Positions 1 to 9,764 of a DNA stretch of 50,534 bases are shown piece by piece. The notes under the pieces were generated by a model. That model was not told the DNA's origin, ran no database searches, and saw only the letters and a program-made list of their open reading frames with translations. This stretch comes from Gammaproteobacteria bacterium (lineage in GTDB: Bacteria; Pseudomonadota; Gammaproteobacteria; Thiohalobacterales; Thiohalobacteraceae). The stretch's first letter is position 1, and each line of letters begins with the position of its first letter. The translations under genes and the position numbers were made by a program. The stretch spans positions 1 through 50,534 of the forward strand of contig JAHJQQ010000021.1 in NCBI GenBank assembly GCA_018819175.1, read 5' to 3'.

Positions 1-5
1 CAAAA

Positions 6-112
6 GGGGGTTGCGCCCCAAAAGGCGCCATGCCGCGTTGCTCGTCGTTCATTTGGAATCACCAAACTTCTCTCCTCGCGCCTTGCCTGGCGCCTTTTGG
101 GGCTGCAACGCC
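6..112. repeat. Imperfect inverted repeat beyond the DUF1631 gene
   Basis: Arms at about 6-30 and 88-112 are near-perfect reverse complements (shared core GCCCCAAAAGGCGCCA) with one base inserted in the flank. The loop is about 57 bases. The repeat lies just past the stop of the minus-strand DUF1631 gene and could form a long hairpin in its 3' untranslated region. No T-tract follows, so a classical rho-independent terminator is not supported; a dispersed palindromic repeat is equally likely. Confidence 0.6.
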
Positions 113-137
113 ATGGCGCGGATAGTGTTAACAGGCC

Positions 138-2411
138 CTAGGTGGCGGCTACGGTTTTAGAGCGTCCGAGCCAGGTCAGAATGGTCGACAAAGCGCGATC
201 AAGAAACGGCTTGTCATGCTGTTCGAGTATGTGCGCCCTACCCGAACAAAGTTTTTCCGCCAACACAGCCCGGGTAAATTCCGCGGCCTTTACGCCCATG
301 GCATCAACAAACATATAATTTGAAGAAATCTTGCTATACCAGGCGAGCTTGTAACGGTGATGCCGCCCGGTATCGGCATCCGCGAACTCGAACCAGGTGT
401 CGAATTCTATATCGCCCAACCGCTCGATCATGGCCTGCACTTCGGCGGGGAGCGTTGGCTCGGAATCAACCTCTGCCTGCTGCTCGACCTGCGCTGCTTC
501 TATTGGTGGCTGTTCCGCAACTTCAGTCGATGCTGCCTCAGGTTCGTTCGCCCGATTAAGCGCATGATCCTGCCAGGTGCAGATCTGGGCAAACATCCTA
601 TCGTTATCGCGGCGCCCGTAACCCTGTAAATCTTCCAGGCCTTGGCGCAGTTCCTTGCGCAATCGCGGCAAAGCCTCATGCACTCGATCACGTTCGGCTT
701 CATCATCATGTGACCGCAGACTCCATACCAGATCGTCGGCCAGTTTCACGGCGAGTTTCCAGGCCTCACTGTCCGTGCCGTCGTTTTCACGCAGCAGGAT
801 AAAGGTAAGTTTTTCAACCCACACCTGACGCATGAAGGTCTGCGCTTCCTGAGCAAGACGCGTATTCAGCAAAATATTTTTTATTTCATCATTGGCCTGT
901 GTGCGCGCATTGTTCAACCGTGCCTGGCCATTCGCAGCCTCAACCGTACGGCGCTCGATGATCTTCGCCTTCTGCTCGATTTCATGCAGATGTGCGGTGA
1001 AATCACTCAGCAGCTCGTCGAACAGACTCAGGTCATTCTTGAAATCTCGCAGGACGCGCTCGACTATTTTCGTCATGCAAGGGAAGATGCCGCGTTCCAG
1101 GTCATCTTCGGTTACCCAGCGCGTGCCCGCTTCGGCCATCACATCCAGCAAGCGCCGTCCCGGATGGTGCTTTTCAGTAAACAGGTGCCGATCGACAATG
1201 GCCACCTTGAGGTAAGGCGTATGCAAGCGACTCAACAGCGCCTTGACGATATTCGGCAGTGCCTCGTCTTGCAGCATGTATTCGAACAGCATACCCACCA
1301 AGTCGATGATGTCCGCATCAGCACTTGCCACCCGGCGGCGATCGACACCGCCGTAGAGACGCTGCCGCTCCGCGGCCAGCGTGGTTTTAAGGCCTTCAAG
1401 CAGTTTCAGATCGACGCTGATATTTTCTATGACGTCACTCTGGAAGCGTGTCGTGGCCTCCGAACCACTCTGCTCCAACTGGATGCTGTCGATGGCGCCA
1501 AGAAGTGTGGAGCGCGAACTGGCGGCAACAGCTTCGCTGATGGCCTCACCGGTGGCCGACATACTACCTGTCGTGTCCCGGGAAATACCGTGACTGCGCG
1601 CCATCAATTCCAGGATCGATTGGAAGGCCTCTTCACCGACTGTTTGCTCTACCGCAGCAGGAGCAGATGGCACTTTGGGCGCGGCGGATCCGGATGACGC
1701 CTTCACTTGGCGCGGATCGAACTGCTTACGGATCTCGTATTTCAGGTTGGGCAGGATGCCGGCGTTCACAAGCCGACGATTGTATTCCTCATACATCGCC
1801 AGCAGCTCGCGCATGACATAGCGTTCGAACACCGCATAAATAATCATGCGGGTCTTGCCATCCATCACCAGCAGATTGAAAGCGCCGCGGGCGGCCTCGG
1901 ACAGCTGCGTCGGACCACCCGGGAGCTGCTGATCGGAAAGTTTGGCGCCACCATTGACCACGGCCAGACGTTGATTCAGCCCATACAGCTGTTCGCTGTA
2001 GTTGGCGTTGGCCTTGGCAATCATATTCTGCACCGGCAGTGCGGCCTCAACGTCGGTCTTTTCGACCAGACTCAGTTTGGACGCGGTGAGGTCACCGAAG
2101 CCCACCGGCATACTTTCACTGGGCAAACTGCCGTTGATGAAATCCTTGAAGCCCGTATCGACAGTCTTGAAAAACCCATGCTCGACTTCGGTACGCTTGC
2201 GTTTGAGTTCCTGCATGGCCTCGAACAACTTGGCCTGGGCCGCGTTGGTCTCGGCCTTGCCGGCGAATTCCAGCAGCGCCACATCGGCATTGTCGAGCAT
2301 GGTGATCATCATTGGCGCGAGATGACTGCGCACCATCTGACGGCAACCCTGCATCAGGTCTTTGAAACGTGGCGGGAGTTGATTGTTCCGGGAAGATCCT
2401 TGCGAATTCAT
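138..2411 (-). CDS. DUF1631 family protein
   Basis: Cytoplasmic protein of about 757 residues, recognised as DUF1631 from its overall sequence and length. That family is widespread in gammaproteobacteria and has no settled biochemical role. The middle is helical and charged. The C-terminal 90 residues, starting around the IERLGDIEFDTWFEF stretch, form a compact conserved region ending in LTWLGRSK. No catalytic motif, membrane segment or signal peptide is visible. I prefer the ATG at 2411 because AGGA lies five bases upstream; a GTG at 2438 and an ATG at 2426 are in frame. It follows ligA on the same strand after 145 bases, so co-transcription with the smc-zipA-ligA operon is possible but not shown. 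Confidence 0.8.
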   Translation of the reverse strand: MNSQGSSRNNQLPPRFKDLMQGCRQMVRSHLAPMMITMLDNADVALLEFAGKAETNAAQAKLFEAMQELKRKRTEVEHGFFKTVDTGFKDFINGSLPSESMPVGFGDLTASKLSLVEKTDVEAALPVQNMIAKANANYSEQLYGLNQRLAVVNGGAKLSDQQLPGGPTQLSEAARGAFNLLVMDGKTRMIIYAVFERYVMRELLAMYEEYNRRLVNAGILPNLKYEIRKQFDPRQVKASSGSAAPKVPSAPAAVEQTVGEEAFQSILELMARSHGISRDTTGSMSATGEAISEAVAASSRSTLLGAIDSIQLEQSGSEATTRFQSDVIENISVDLKLLEGLKTTLAAERQRLYGGVDRRRVASADADIIDLVGMLFEYMLQDEALPNIVKALLSRLHTPYLKVAIVDRHLFTEKHHPGRRLLDVMAEAGTRWVTEDDLERGIFPCMTKIVERVLRDFKNDLSLFDELLSDFTAHLHEIEQKAKIIERRTVEAANGQARLNNARTQANDEIKNILLNTRLAQEAQTFMRQVWVEKLTFILLRENDGTDSEAWKLAVKLADDLVWSLRSHDDEAERDRVHEALPRLRKELRQGLEDLQGYGRRDNDRMFAQICTWQDHALNRANEPEAASTEVAEQPPIEAAQVEQQAEVDSEPTLPAEVQAMIERLGDIEFDTWFEFADADTGRHHRYKLAWYSKISSNYMFVDAMGVKAAEFTRAVLAEKLCSGRAHILEQHDKPFLDRALSTILTWLGRSKTVAAT

Positions 2412-2556
2412 AGCAATCCTGTGCATCTCGACAGACACTATAGTGCCTTAAGTCAGGTAATCTGGTTAAGAATCATCGGCGAGCTCGCCGAAGCCTTTAG
2501 AAAGTACCGCAAAATCCTCTAGATGGCGAACATTTGTGGCATGTGCATGGCACGGA

Positions 2557-4671
2557 TCAATCACCCAGGAGCTTGCGCAGCCCGGCCTCATCCAGCACCG
2601 TCACACCCAGGGCCTCGGCCTTGGTCAGCTTGGAGCCCGGATCGGCGCCGGCGACCACATAATCGGTCTTTTTTGACACGCTGCCGCTGACCTTGGCGCC
2701 CAGGGCCTGCAACCGGGCCTTGGCCTCATCGCGACTCATGTCAGTAAGGGTGCCCGTCAGCACAATCGTTTTACCGGCCAGCGGCTGCTCGCCCTGTGCT
2801 GCAATCTCGATAGCAGGCCACTGCAGACCCGCTTCCAGCAGTCGTTTAACAACGCGCTGATTATGGGGTTCCAGGAAGAATACCGAAATGCGCGCCGCCA
2901 CTTCGGGGCCGACATCCGGCACCTGTTGCAGGGCCGTCGCCTTGAGTCTGCGCGCACGCGCCGCTGCGGTCGCGTCATCGCTGACGGCCATTGCCTTCGC
3001 ATATTCATCCGCCGCCTGGACCAAGGCATCCAGATTACCAAAGTTGGCTGCCAGTGCCGCGGCGGTGGCCTCGCCCACCTCGGGTATGCCCAGCGCATGG
3101 AGAAACCGCGGCAATGTCGTGTTGCGGCTTTTATCCAGCGCTGCAACCAGATTCTCGGCCGACTTCTGGCCCATGCGTTCCAGATCCGCCAAGGCCTCAG
3201 CACTGAGTGCGTAGAGATCGGCGACATCCTCTATCAGTTTGCGGTCGACCAGCTGATCGACCAGCTTGTCGCCCAAGCCTTCGATATCCATGGCGCGCCG
3301 CGAAGCGAAATGTTTGATCGCCTCTTTGCGCTGGGCGGGACAATACAGTCCCGCCGTGCAACGCCAATCGGCCTCACCTTCCTCGCGGGCGATGACACTC
3401 CCGCATTCGGGGCAGCAACCCTTGAGTTGATTAAAAAGATCAAACGCCTTGCCCACATGCTTGGGACGGCGATCCAACAACACCCCAACCACTTCCGGAA
3501 TCACATCACCGGCGCGCCGCACGATCACTGTGTCGCCGATGCGCACGTCTTTGCGGCGAACTTCGTCTTCATTGTGCAGCGTGGCATTGGTGACGGTGAC
3601 ACCACCGACAAACACGGGTTCCAGCTTGGCGACCGGCGTCAGTTTGCCGGTACGACCGACCTGGATGTCGATATCGCGCACCACAGTGAGCTGTTCCTGG
3701 GCCGGATATTTGTGCGCCACCGCCCAGCGCGGTTCGCGGGTCACAAAACCCAGACGCTGCTGCAGCGCAAGGCTGTTGACCTTGTAGACCACGCCGTCGA
3801 TGTCGAACGGCAAGGCATCGCGCTTGGCTGCGATGCTGTTATAGAACGTGCTCAGTCCTTCGGGGCCCGACACGACAGCACGATCCGTACACACCGGCAG
3901 TCCCATGTCGCCGACGGCATCCAGCACGCCGCTGTGTGTGGCCGGGATCTTCCAGCCCTGTACCTCACCCAGACCATAGGCAAAGAAACTCAGCGGCCGA
4001 CGCGCGGCAATACTGGGATCGAGTTGACGGATGCTGCCGGCGGCCGCGTTGCGCGGGTTGACGAAAGTTTTGTCACCAGCCGCGCGCTGGCGTTCATTCA
4101 AGCGTTCGAAATCGGCGTGGCGGATATAGATCTCGCCACGCACTTCCAGCACTGCCGCAGTTATTCCATTCAGTCGCAGCGGGATCGAACCGACGGTGCG
4201 CACGTTCTGAGTAACGTCTTCACCGACGCTGCCATCACCACGGGTGGCGGCTTGCACGAGAATGCCTTTCTCGTAACGCAGGCTGATGGCCAGACCGTCG
4301 AATTTCAGCTCCGTGGCATATTCAATCGGCGGTGCTTCCGGTCCCAGTTCCAGTTCACGACGGACGCGTGCGTCAAAGGCAATCGCGCCACCCTCGGTGG
4401 TATCCGTTTCAGTGCGGATCGACAGCATCGGGATGGCATGCTGCACCGGTGCGAACCGATCCAGTGCAGCACCACCGACACGCCGACTCGGCGAATCCGC
4501 CGTGATCAACTCGGGATGTTCTGCCTCCAGTGCCTGTAATTCCTGCATCAGCCGATCGTATTCGGCATCCGGAATCTCAGGATTATCGAGAACGTAGTAA
4601 CAGTGGTTGTGATGCTCGATCTGCCGGCGCAGCGCGTCGATACGCGAGGCGGGCTTGGCGGGCGGGGTCAT
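2557..4671 (-). CDS. ligA: NAD-dependent DNA ligase LigA
   Basis: Seals nicks in duplex DNA during replication and repair, using NAD+ to adenylate its active-site lysine. The 704-residue length is normal or slightly long. The adenylation lysine is K123 in the ELKFDG motif. Four cysteines of the zinc finger sit in the region with CCPECG and later YCPAQ. Helix-hairpin-helix repeats follow, and a C-terminal BRCT domain begins near LAGKTIVLTGTL. The loop after HAIPMLSIRTETD is longer than in E. coli. The start overlaps the end of zipA by four bases (ATGA), so translation is probably coupled. It is the third gene of smc-zipA-ligA, a common gammaproteobacterial order. Confidence 0.98.
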   Translation of the reverse strand: MTPPAKPASRIDALRRQIEHHNHCYYVLDNPEIPDAEYDRLMQELQALEAEHPELITADSPSRRVGGAALDRFAPVQHAIPMLSIRTETDTTEGGAIAFDARVRRELELGPEAPPIEYATELKFDGLAISLRYEKGILVQAATRGDGSVGEDVTQNVRTVGSIPLRLNGITAAVLEVRGEIYIRHADFERLNERQRAAGDKTFVNPRNAAAGSIRQLDPSIAARRPLSFFAYGLGEVQGWKIPATHSGVLDAVGDMGLPVCTDRAVVSGPEGLSTFYNSIAAKRDALPFDIDGVVYKVNSLALQQRLGFVTREPRWAVAHKYPAQEQLTVVRDIDIQVGRTGKLTPVAKLEPVFVGGVTVTNATLHNEDEVRRKDVRIGDTVIVRRAGDVIPEVVGVLLDRRPKHVGKAFDLFNQLKGCCPECGSVIAREEGEADWRCTAGLYCPAQRKEAIKHFASRRAMDIEGLGDKLVDQLVDRKLIEDVADLYALSAEALADLERMGQKSAENLVAALDKSRNTTLPRFLHALGIPEVGEATAAALAANFGNLDALVQAADEYAKAMAVSDDATAAARARRLKATALQQVPDVGPEVAARISVFFLEPHNQRVVKRLLEAGLQWPAIEIAAQGEQPLAGKTIVLTGTLTDMSRDEAKARLQALGAKVSGSVSKKTDYVVAGADPGSKLTKAEALGVTVLDEAGLRKLLGD

Positions 4672-5459
4672 GCGTGATGCAGGCGTTGCCGACGCTCGAA
4701 TTGCTGGATGTCGTCGCGCAGATGATCCAGGGTCTGACGGCTCAGGGTACTGCGGGTCTTGTCACGCAGTTCACCGTTCAATCGCGTAGCAAGCTGCTGT
4801 GCCGTGGTTGCGAACAGATCGAAGGCCTGCAAGGGACGCAACGGGCCGGGCAGTTGCAGGAACAGGGTCAGCCCAGGCGTTCCGGTTTCGGCCATGGCAG
4901 CAAGTTCCAAGGTGCCTGGCTCGACCAGATTGGCCACGCCGAACACGGAGGTACCGCTGTCCGCGCCATTGGGATAACGATTGTAGATGTGCAATTCATC
5001 GTCATACTGCAACCCCACTTCACGGAGCGCGGCATCCACGTCCGCACCACTGAAGACCTGCTGCGACTGTGCGACCAGATACAGGGCCACGACTTTGTCT
5101 TCAGCGACCGGGACTGGCGCATCCTCTACAGGATCCTTCGAGACCGGCTGCGCGGCGACTTCAGCGCGGGCCGCCTTGTCGGCCGCCTCGGCCTTCAGCA
5201 GTTCCTGCAGCGAGGACAGTTCACGGTGCATGGCTTCCAGATCCGGCTCGCCATCGTCGTTGGTCAGGTTGGGCGGTGGGACTTTGTATTTGGACGCGGG
5301 CGCGAACAGCGGGTCGAATTCGTCATCCTGATTGCCGACACCCGGCTCGGTGCGCACAAACAGATTCTCCTGCTCACGCGCGCCGCGGCGACTCCAGAGG
5401 TACACCCCGACCACAATCAGGGCACCGATAATGAGCAATATCCAGCGTAATAAGTCCAT
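4668..5459 (-). CDS. zipA: Cell division protein ZipA
   Basis: Inner-membrane protein that tethers FtsZ to the membrane at the division site. Residues 4-23 (LRWILLIIGALIVVGVYLW) form the single N-terminal transmembrane anchor, followed by a basic SRRGAR patch. A proline- and acid-rich linker runs to about residue 120. The C-terminal roughly 140 residues match the FtsZ-binding domain (segments VVALYLVAQSQQVFSGADV and GLTLFLQLPGP). At 263 residues it is shorter than the E. coli protein because of a shorter linker. It begins 24 bases after the smc stop and overlaps ligA by four bases. Its position between smc and ligA supports the call independently of sequence similarity, which is low in this family. 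Confidence 0.95.
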   Translation of the reverse strand: MDLLRWILLIIGALIVVGVYLWSRRGAREQENLFVRTEPGVGNQDDEFDPLFAPASKYKVPPPNLTNDDGEPDLEAMHRELSSLQELLKAEAADKAARAEVAAQPVSKDPVEDAPVPVAEDKVVALYLVAQSQQVFSGADVDAALREVGLQYDDELHIYNRYPNGADSGTSVFGVANLVEPGTLELAAMAETGTPGLTLFLQLPGPLRPLQAFDLFATTAQQLATRLNGELRDKTRSTLSRQTLDHLRDDIQQFERRQRLHHA

Positions 5460-5483
5460 GAGTATCCGGGCCTGGCCGCAGCC

Positions 5484-8400
5484 TCACATAGCAGCCAGTT
5501 TGGCCGCCTCGTCCACGTCGACCGCCACCAGCCGCGACACACCCGGCTCGTGCATGGTGACGCCCATGAGCTGATTGGACAGCTCCATGGTGATCTTGTT
5601 ATGGGTAATGAAAATGAACTGCACCTGCGCGGACATCTCGCGCACCATGTCGCAGAAACGGCCGACATTGGCGTCGTCGAGCGGTGCGTCCACCTCGTCG
5701 AGCATACAGAACGGCGACGGGTTCAACTCGAAGATCGCGAACACCATGGCTACGGCGGTCAAGGCCTTTTCACCACCGGACAGCAGGTGAATGGTGCTGT
5801 TGCGCTTGCCCGGCGGACGGGCCATCACGGTGACGCCGGTGTCGAGCAGATCTTCGCCGGTCAGTTCCAGATAGGCATGACCACCGCCGAACAGACGCGG
5901 GAACATGCGCTGCAAACCCGAATTGACCTTGTCGAAGGTCTCCTTGAAGCGCGTGCGCGTCTCGCGGTCGATTTTGCGGATGGCGTTATCCAATGTTTCC
6001 AGGGCCTCATTAAGATCGGCGAGCTGCGCGTCCAGATAATTCTTGCGCTGGGACTGCTCCTCGAACTCTTCAATGGCCGCGAGATTGATCGGGCCGAGAC
6101 GCTGGATCTTGCCTTCCAGTTGCTCCAGCTCTTTTGCCCAGGTATCGATGTCGGCATTCTCGGCCATCTCCTGGGCAAGCGTCTCCAGCTCGAAGCCGGT
6201 CTCGGCGAGCTGCTCGATCAGGGTCTGGGTGCGTACCTTGGTTTCCTGCATGGCGATGCGCAGCTGGCTTAGCTGTTCGCGCATTTCCTGCGCGGTGTGT
6301 TCACGCGCCGTGCGTTGCTGATCCTCACCGCGCAGACGATGATCGATCTCCTCCACCTTGCGGCGCGCCTCGATCAACTCGGCCTCGACCAAAGAGCGAC
6401 GCTCCAGGAACTGCGCAAGTTCTTCCTGCAGGGCTTCCAGGGGTGATTCGCCTTCCGCCAACGCCGCGTTCAGTTGCTCGCGACGCTCGCTCAGATGCAC
6501 CTGCTGACCGCGCATCCGCTCCAGATTCTGCCCGGTCGTGCTTTGCGCGGTGCGCATGGATTCGATCTGAATGGCGATGGCGTGGGCACTGTCGCGGTCG
6601 GCCTGGGCCTGAGCGCGCGCCTGATCCAAGGCAGTGCGACGGCGCTCGCGCTCCGCAGCGCGCGAATCGCGTTCTTCGGCCAGCTGCTCCATCAGCGCCA
6701 GCGCTTCGCTGAGGGTATGCCGGGAAATACCGAATTCGTCATCGAGACGCGCACGCTCGGTGGCCAGCTCCTCGGCCTCCTGGGTGATCGCGGCGATGCG
6801 GGACTGCAACTGTTCCTGACGTGAGCGGCGCGCACTCAGCTGGGCGCGCGTCTCGCTATGGGCGCGATGGGCCTGATTGACCGCAACCTGCAGATCATCA
6901 CGCTGCTGCTCACGCTCCTGCTGATCCTCGCGGGCCTGCTCCACGGCCGCCTGCAGTGTGGCCACAGTCTCTTCCTGTTCCTGAAGTTGTGCCTTCAACT
7001 GCTTGATATCTTTCTCACGCGCAATGATACCGGCCTTACTATCGGTATCCCGGGTGACACGCAACCAGCTGGCGCCGATCCACACCCCATCGCGGGTGAT
7101 AATGGAATCCTGTGCCGCTAACTGCGCACGCTGCGCCAGGGCCTGATCAAGACTGTCGGCCGCATACACACCGCCGAGGACACCCGCGAGCGACCAGGGC
7201 GCCGTCACATGCTGGGTAAGCGGGGTCAGCGAACCGGTAACCGCCTGCGGCGCATGCTGTGTATCGAACAGCGTCAGTGCACCTTCAGACAGACTCGACA
7301 AGACATCTGTGACTCGCTCCACGCCATCAACACAAACCGCCTCCAGATAGGCACCCAGCACGGTCTCGACGGCACGCTCCCAGCCGGACTCGACCTGCAA
7401 CTGCTGAGCCAGCCGCGGCGCCTGCGCCAGGCCCTGCGATTCCAGCCAGCTGCTTACCGCACCACTGGTCTGCCCCAACGCGGCCTGCTGCAATGCTTCA
7501 AGTGATACAAGCTGGCCGCGGGTGTCCTGGTGGACGCGGCGCGCCTGATCCAGCTCGTGCGCCTGTGCTTGAGCTTGTTCACGTAATTCATTGATCTGCG
7601 TACGGATGCTATCGAGTTCCGACTGCAGTCGCGCGGCCTCTTGCTCGCGCTCACCGACCTCGGCATCCAACTGAGCAATCTCTTCATCGAGATTGCCACC
7701 GGCCAGCGATTGCCCTTCGCCGTTGATGCGATCAAGGCGCTGCGCCAGCTGGGTCAGTTGGCGTTCCAGGTGATCCAAACGGGTACGTTCTACTTCGGCA
7801 CTGCGCTGCGGCTCGGCGGCACGGCGGTTGAAGTCATCCCATTCGGCCTGCCAGATCTGCATGGCCTGCTCGGCCTCCTGCAGCTGGGCACCGGTTTCCT
7901 CGGCACGCGCCTGCAGTTCCGCAAGCTCCGGCTGCCGGGCGCCGAGACTCTGTTCCAGTTCGGTCAGGCGCTGTGTGTCGACATCAATATGTGCTTCGGC
8001 CTCGTTCCAGGCACGGTCAGCCTGAGCGAGTTCCTGCTGCTGGCGGGCGCGGGTATCTTTGCCGTGCTGAATGCTCTGTTCGACACGGGCGATCTCCGCA
8101 CCGAGGCCATAGAAGCGACCCTGCACTTCATTGAAGGCATCGTTGGATTCGATCTGCGCCTCGCGGGCCTTTTCGATGGAGGCCTCCAGCGCACGCTGTT
8201 CGGCGATGACACCTTCCAGATTGGTTTCCAGCTCCTGGATCAGACGCTGGCGGTCGGCACTTTCGGCATGCAGCTTCTGATGCTTCAGGGTGAGCAGCTC
8301 AGCGCGGACGCGGCGCTCCTGCTGCTTGAGTTCTTTATAGCGCTCAGCCGTACGCGCCTGCCGTTGCAGCTTCTCAAGCTGTTTCTCTATTTCATCACGC

Positions 8401-8990
8401 AAGTCATTGAGGCGGGATAGATTTTCGCGTGTATGCTTGATGCGATTTTCAGTGTCGCGGCGGCGTTCTTTGTATTTCGAGATACCGGCGGCTTCTTCGA
8501 GATAGACGCGCAGGTCTTCCGGCCGCGCCTCGATCAAGCGCGAGATCATGCCCTGTTCGATAATGGAATAGCTGCGTGGACCGAGACCTGTGCCGAGGAA
8601 GATGTCGGTGATGTCGCGGCGGCGGCAACGCACACCGTTGAGGAAATAGGCTGAGGTCCCGTCGCGCGACACCTGGCGCTTAACCGAGATCTCGCTGTAC
8701 TGGGCATACTGGCCACCGATCTTGCCTTCGGTGTTTTCGAACACCAGCTCGACACTGGCGTGACCAACCGGCTTGCGGGACGTTGAGCCGTTGAAGATGA
8801 CGTCCGCCATGGAATCGCCACGCAGATTCTTGGCGGAGCTTTCGCCCATCACCCAGCGCACCGCGTCGATGGTATTCGACTTGCCGCAGCCATTGGGCCC
8901 AACGATGCCGACCAGGTTACTGGGCAGCTGGATCGTAGTGGGGTCGACGAACGATTTGAAACCGACGAGTTTTATTTTATCCAGGCGCAT
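5484..8990 (-). CDS. smc: Chromosome segregation ATPase SMC
   Basis: Core ATPase of bacterial condensin, which organises and separates replicated chromosomes. The 1168-residue chain has the full SMC layout: N-terminal head with Walker A (GIVGPNGCGKSNT), a long coiled coil rich in Q, E, R and A, a central hinge near residues 500-660, a second coiled coil, and a C-terminal head with the LSGGEK signature and Walker B (CMLDEVDAPLDD). I chose the ATG at 8990 (MRLDKIKLVGFKSF), the canonical SMC start; the open frame continues 39 codons upstream into non-homologous, repeat-containing sequence. First gene of smc-zipA-ligA. No scpA or scpB lies nearby. Confidence 0.98.
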   Translation of the reverse strand: MRLDKIKLVGFKSFVDPTTIQLPSNLVGIVGPNGCGKSNTIDAVRWVMGESSAKNLRGDSMADVIFNGSTSRKPVGHASVELVFENTEGKIGGQYAQYSEISVKRQVSRDGTSAYFLNGVRCRRRDITDIFLGTGLGPRSYSIIEQGMISRLIEARPEDLRVYLEEAAGISKYKERRRDTENRIKHTRENLSRLNDLRDEIEKQLEKLQRQARTAERYKELKQQERRVRAELLTLKHQKLHAESADRQRLIQELETNLEGVIAEQRALEASIEKAREAQIESNDAFNEVQGRFYGLGAEIARVEQSIQHGKDTRARQQQELAQADRAWNEAEAHIDVDTQRLTELEQSLGARQPELAELQARAEETGAQLQEAEQAMQIWQAEWDDFNRRAAEPQRSAEVERTRLDHLERQLTQLAQRLDRINGEGQSLAGGNLDEEIAQLDAEVGEREQEAARLQSELDSIRTQINELREQAQAQAHELDQARRVHQDTRGQLVSLEALQQAALGQTSGAVSSWLESQGLAQAPRLAQQLQVESGWERAVETVLGAYLEAVCVDGVERVTDVLSSLSEGALTLFDTQHAPQAVTGSLTPLTQHVTAPWSLAGVLGGVYAADSLDQALAQRAQLAAQDSIITRDGVWIGASWLRVTRDTDSKAGIIAREKDIKQLKAQLQEQEETVATLQAAVEQAREDQQEREQQRDDLQVAVNQAHRAHSETRAQLSARRSRQEQLQSRIAAITQEAEELATERARLDDEFGISRHTLSEALALMEQLAEERDSRAAERERRRTALDQARAQAQADRDSAHAIAIQIESMRTAQSTTGQNLERMRGQQVHLSERREQLNAALAEGESPLEALQEELAQFLERRSLVEAELIEARRKVEEIDHRLRGEDQQRTAREHTAQEMREQLSQLRIAMQETKVRTQTLIEQLAETGFELETLAQEMAENADIDTWAKELEQLEGKIQRLGPINLAAIEEFEEQSQRKNYLDAQLADLNEALETLDNAIRKIDRETRTRFKETFDKVNSGLQRMFPRLFGGGHAYLELTGEDLLDTGVTVMARPPGKRNSTIHLLSGGEKALTAVAMVFAIFELNPSPFCMLDEVDAPLDDANVGRFCDMVREMSAQVQFIFITHNKITMELSNQLMGVTMHEPGVSRLVAVDVDEAAKLAAM

Positions 8991-9000
8991 GGGGGGCGAA

Positions 9001-9150
9001 GATACAAGATCCAAGTGGCAACATACAAGGATTGACAGCGGCGATCCTATGGGCATGTGCGAGCCCTCCGCGACGCGTTCCGCAAGAGACCCGAGCTTTC
9101 TGTTCAACGCCTTTGTTTTTGCTTGTATCTTGTCGCTTGTATCTTGCGTC
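9001..9150. repeat. Inverted repeat pair between smc and queF
   Basis: The 30 bases at 9001-9030 are the reverse complement of 9121-9150 at 23 of 30 positions. Each arm carries two CTTGTATCTTG-like units in tandem on one strand. The pair sits between the divergently transcribed smc and queF genes, immediately outside the smc start codon. It may be a palindromic repeat element or a shared regulatory region; the sequence does not decide. Confidence 0.6.
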
Positions 9151-9173
9151 TATCGCCAGTATCTTTCCGCGCC

Positions 9174-9563
9174 ATGAGCACCCAGCCCAGTAAAGACCTC
9201 GAAACCTTTCCCAATCCGCAGCCCGGACGCGATTACACCATCCGCATCCGCATGCCGGAGTTCACCTGCCTGTGTCCGAAAACCGGCCAGCCGGATTTCG
9301 CGACGCTGATCCTGGAATACATTCCGGAACAGCATTGCGTCGAACTGAAATCGCTCAAGCTGTACATCTGGTCGTTCCGCGAGGAAGGTGCCTTTCATGA
9401 AGACGTGACCAACCGCATCCTCACCGATCTGGTCGCCGCTACCACACCGCGTTTCATGCGCCTGACCGCCGAATTCATGGTGCGTGGCGGCATCTACACC
9501 ACGGTCGTCGTCGAACACCGTGCGTCCGGTTGGCAGCCCGCGGTCAAGGTCGAGCTTCCCTGA
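9174..9563 (+). CDS. queF: NADPH-dependent 7-cyano-7-deazaguanine reductase (short form)
   Basis: Reduces preQ0 to preQ1, the last free-base step of queuosine synthesis for tRNA wobble modification. The 129-residue length marks the unimodular (B. subtilis type) QueF rather than the bimodular E. coli type. The catalytic cysteine is C34 in TCLCPKTGQPDF, with D41 following. The signature ELKSLKLYIWSFRE, which binds NADPH, begins near residue 57. The ATG at 9174 is used because homology begins there; upstream in-frame sequence lies in the intergenic repeat. It is divergent from smc and has no other queuosine gene nearby. Confidence 0.96.
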   Translation: MSTQPSKDLETFPNPQPGRDYTIRIRMPEFTCLCPKTGQPDFATLILEYIPEQHCVELKSLKLYIWSFREEGAFHEDVTNRILTDLVAATTPRFMRLTAEFMVRGGIYTTVVVEHRASGWQPAVKVELP

Positions 9564-9616
9564 CGCTCATTCCACAGATCAAACACGCGTTGAGCTGGTG
9601 AACCTAAAATCATTTC

Positions 9617-9749
9617 AGCCACGGAAACACACGGAAGACACTGAAACACAGTACATTCCTGGAGCGACTAATCACCACCTCGCGGGTAATGGACGCGCCT
9701 GCGTGAAGCTTATGATCTTGTCAGTGTTTTTCCGTGTGGTTCCGTGGCA
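9617..9749. repeat. GCCACGGAA-type inverted repeat
   Basis: The left arm 9617-9644 (begins AGCCACGGAAACACACGG) and right arm 9721-9749 (ends TTCCGTGGCA) are reverse complements apart from one substitution and one indel. About 76 bases separate them. A related, more compact hairpin lies between acrA and acrB at 32765-32818, so this is a dispersed repeat family. The right arm overlaps the upstream alternative start (GTG 9744) of the following kinase gene. Confidence 0.75.
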
Positions 9750-9764
9750 AATGCGGTTTACAAT

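Noticed and set aside
2863..4539. 558-codon open frame antisense to ligA
   Set aside because: Shadow of the well-conserved LigA frame, with composition typical of a reverse-frame translation.
8991..9107. Upstream extension of smc
   Set aside because: Non-homologous codons overlapping an intergenic repeat; canonical SMC starts at 8990.
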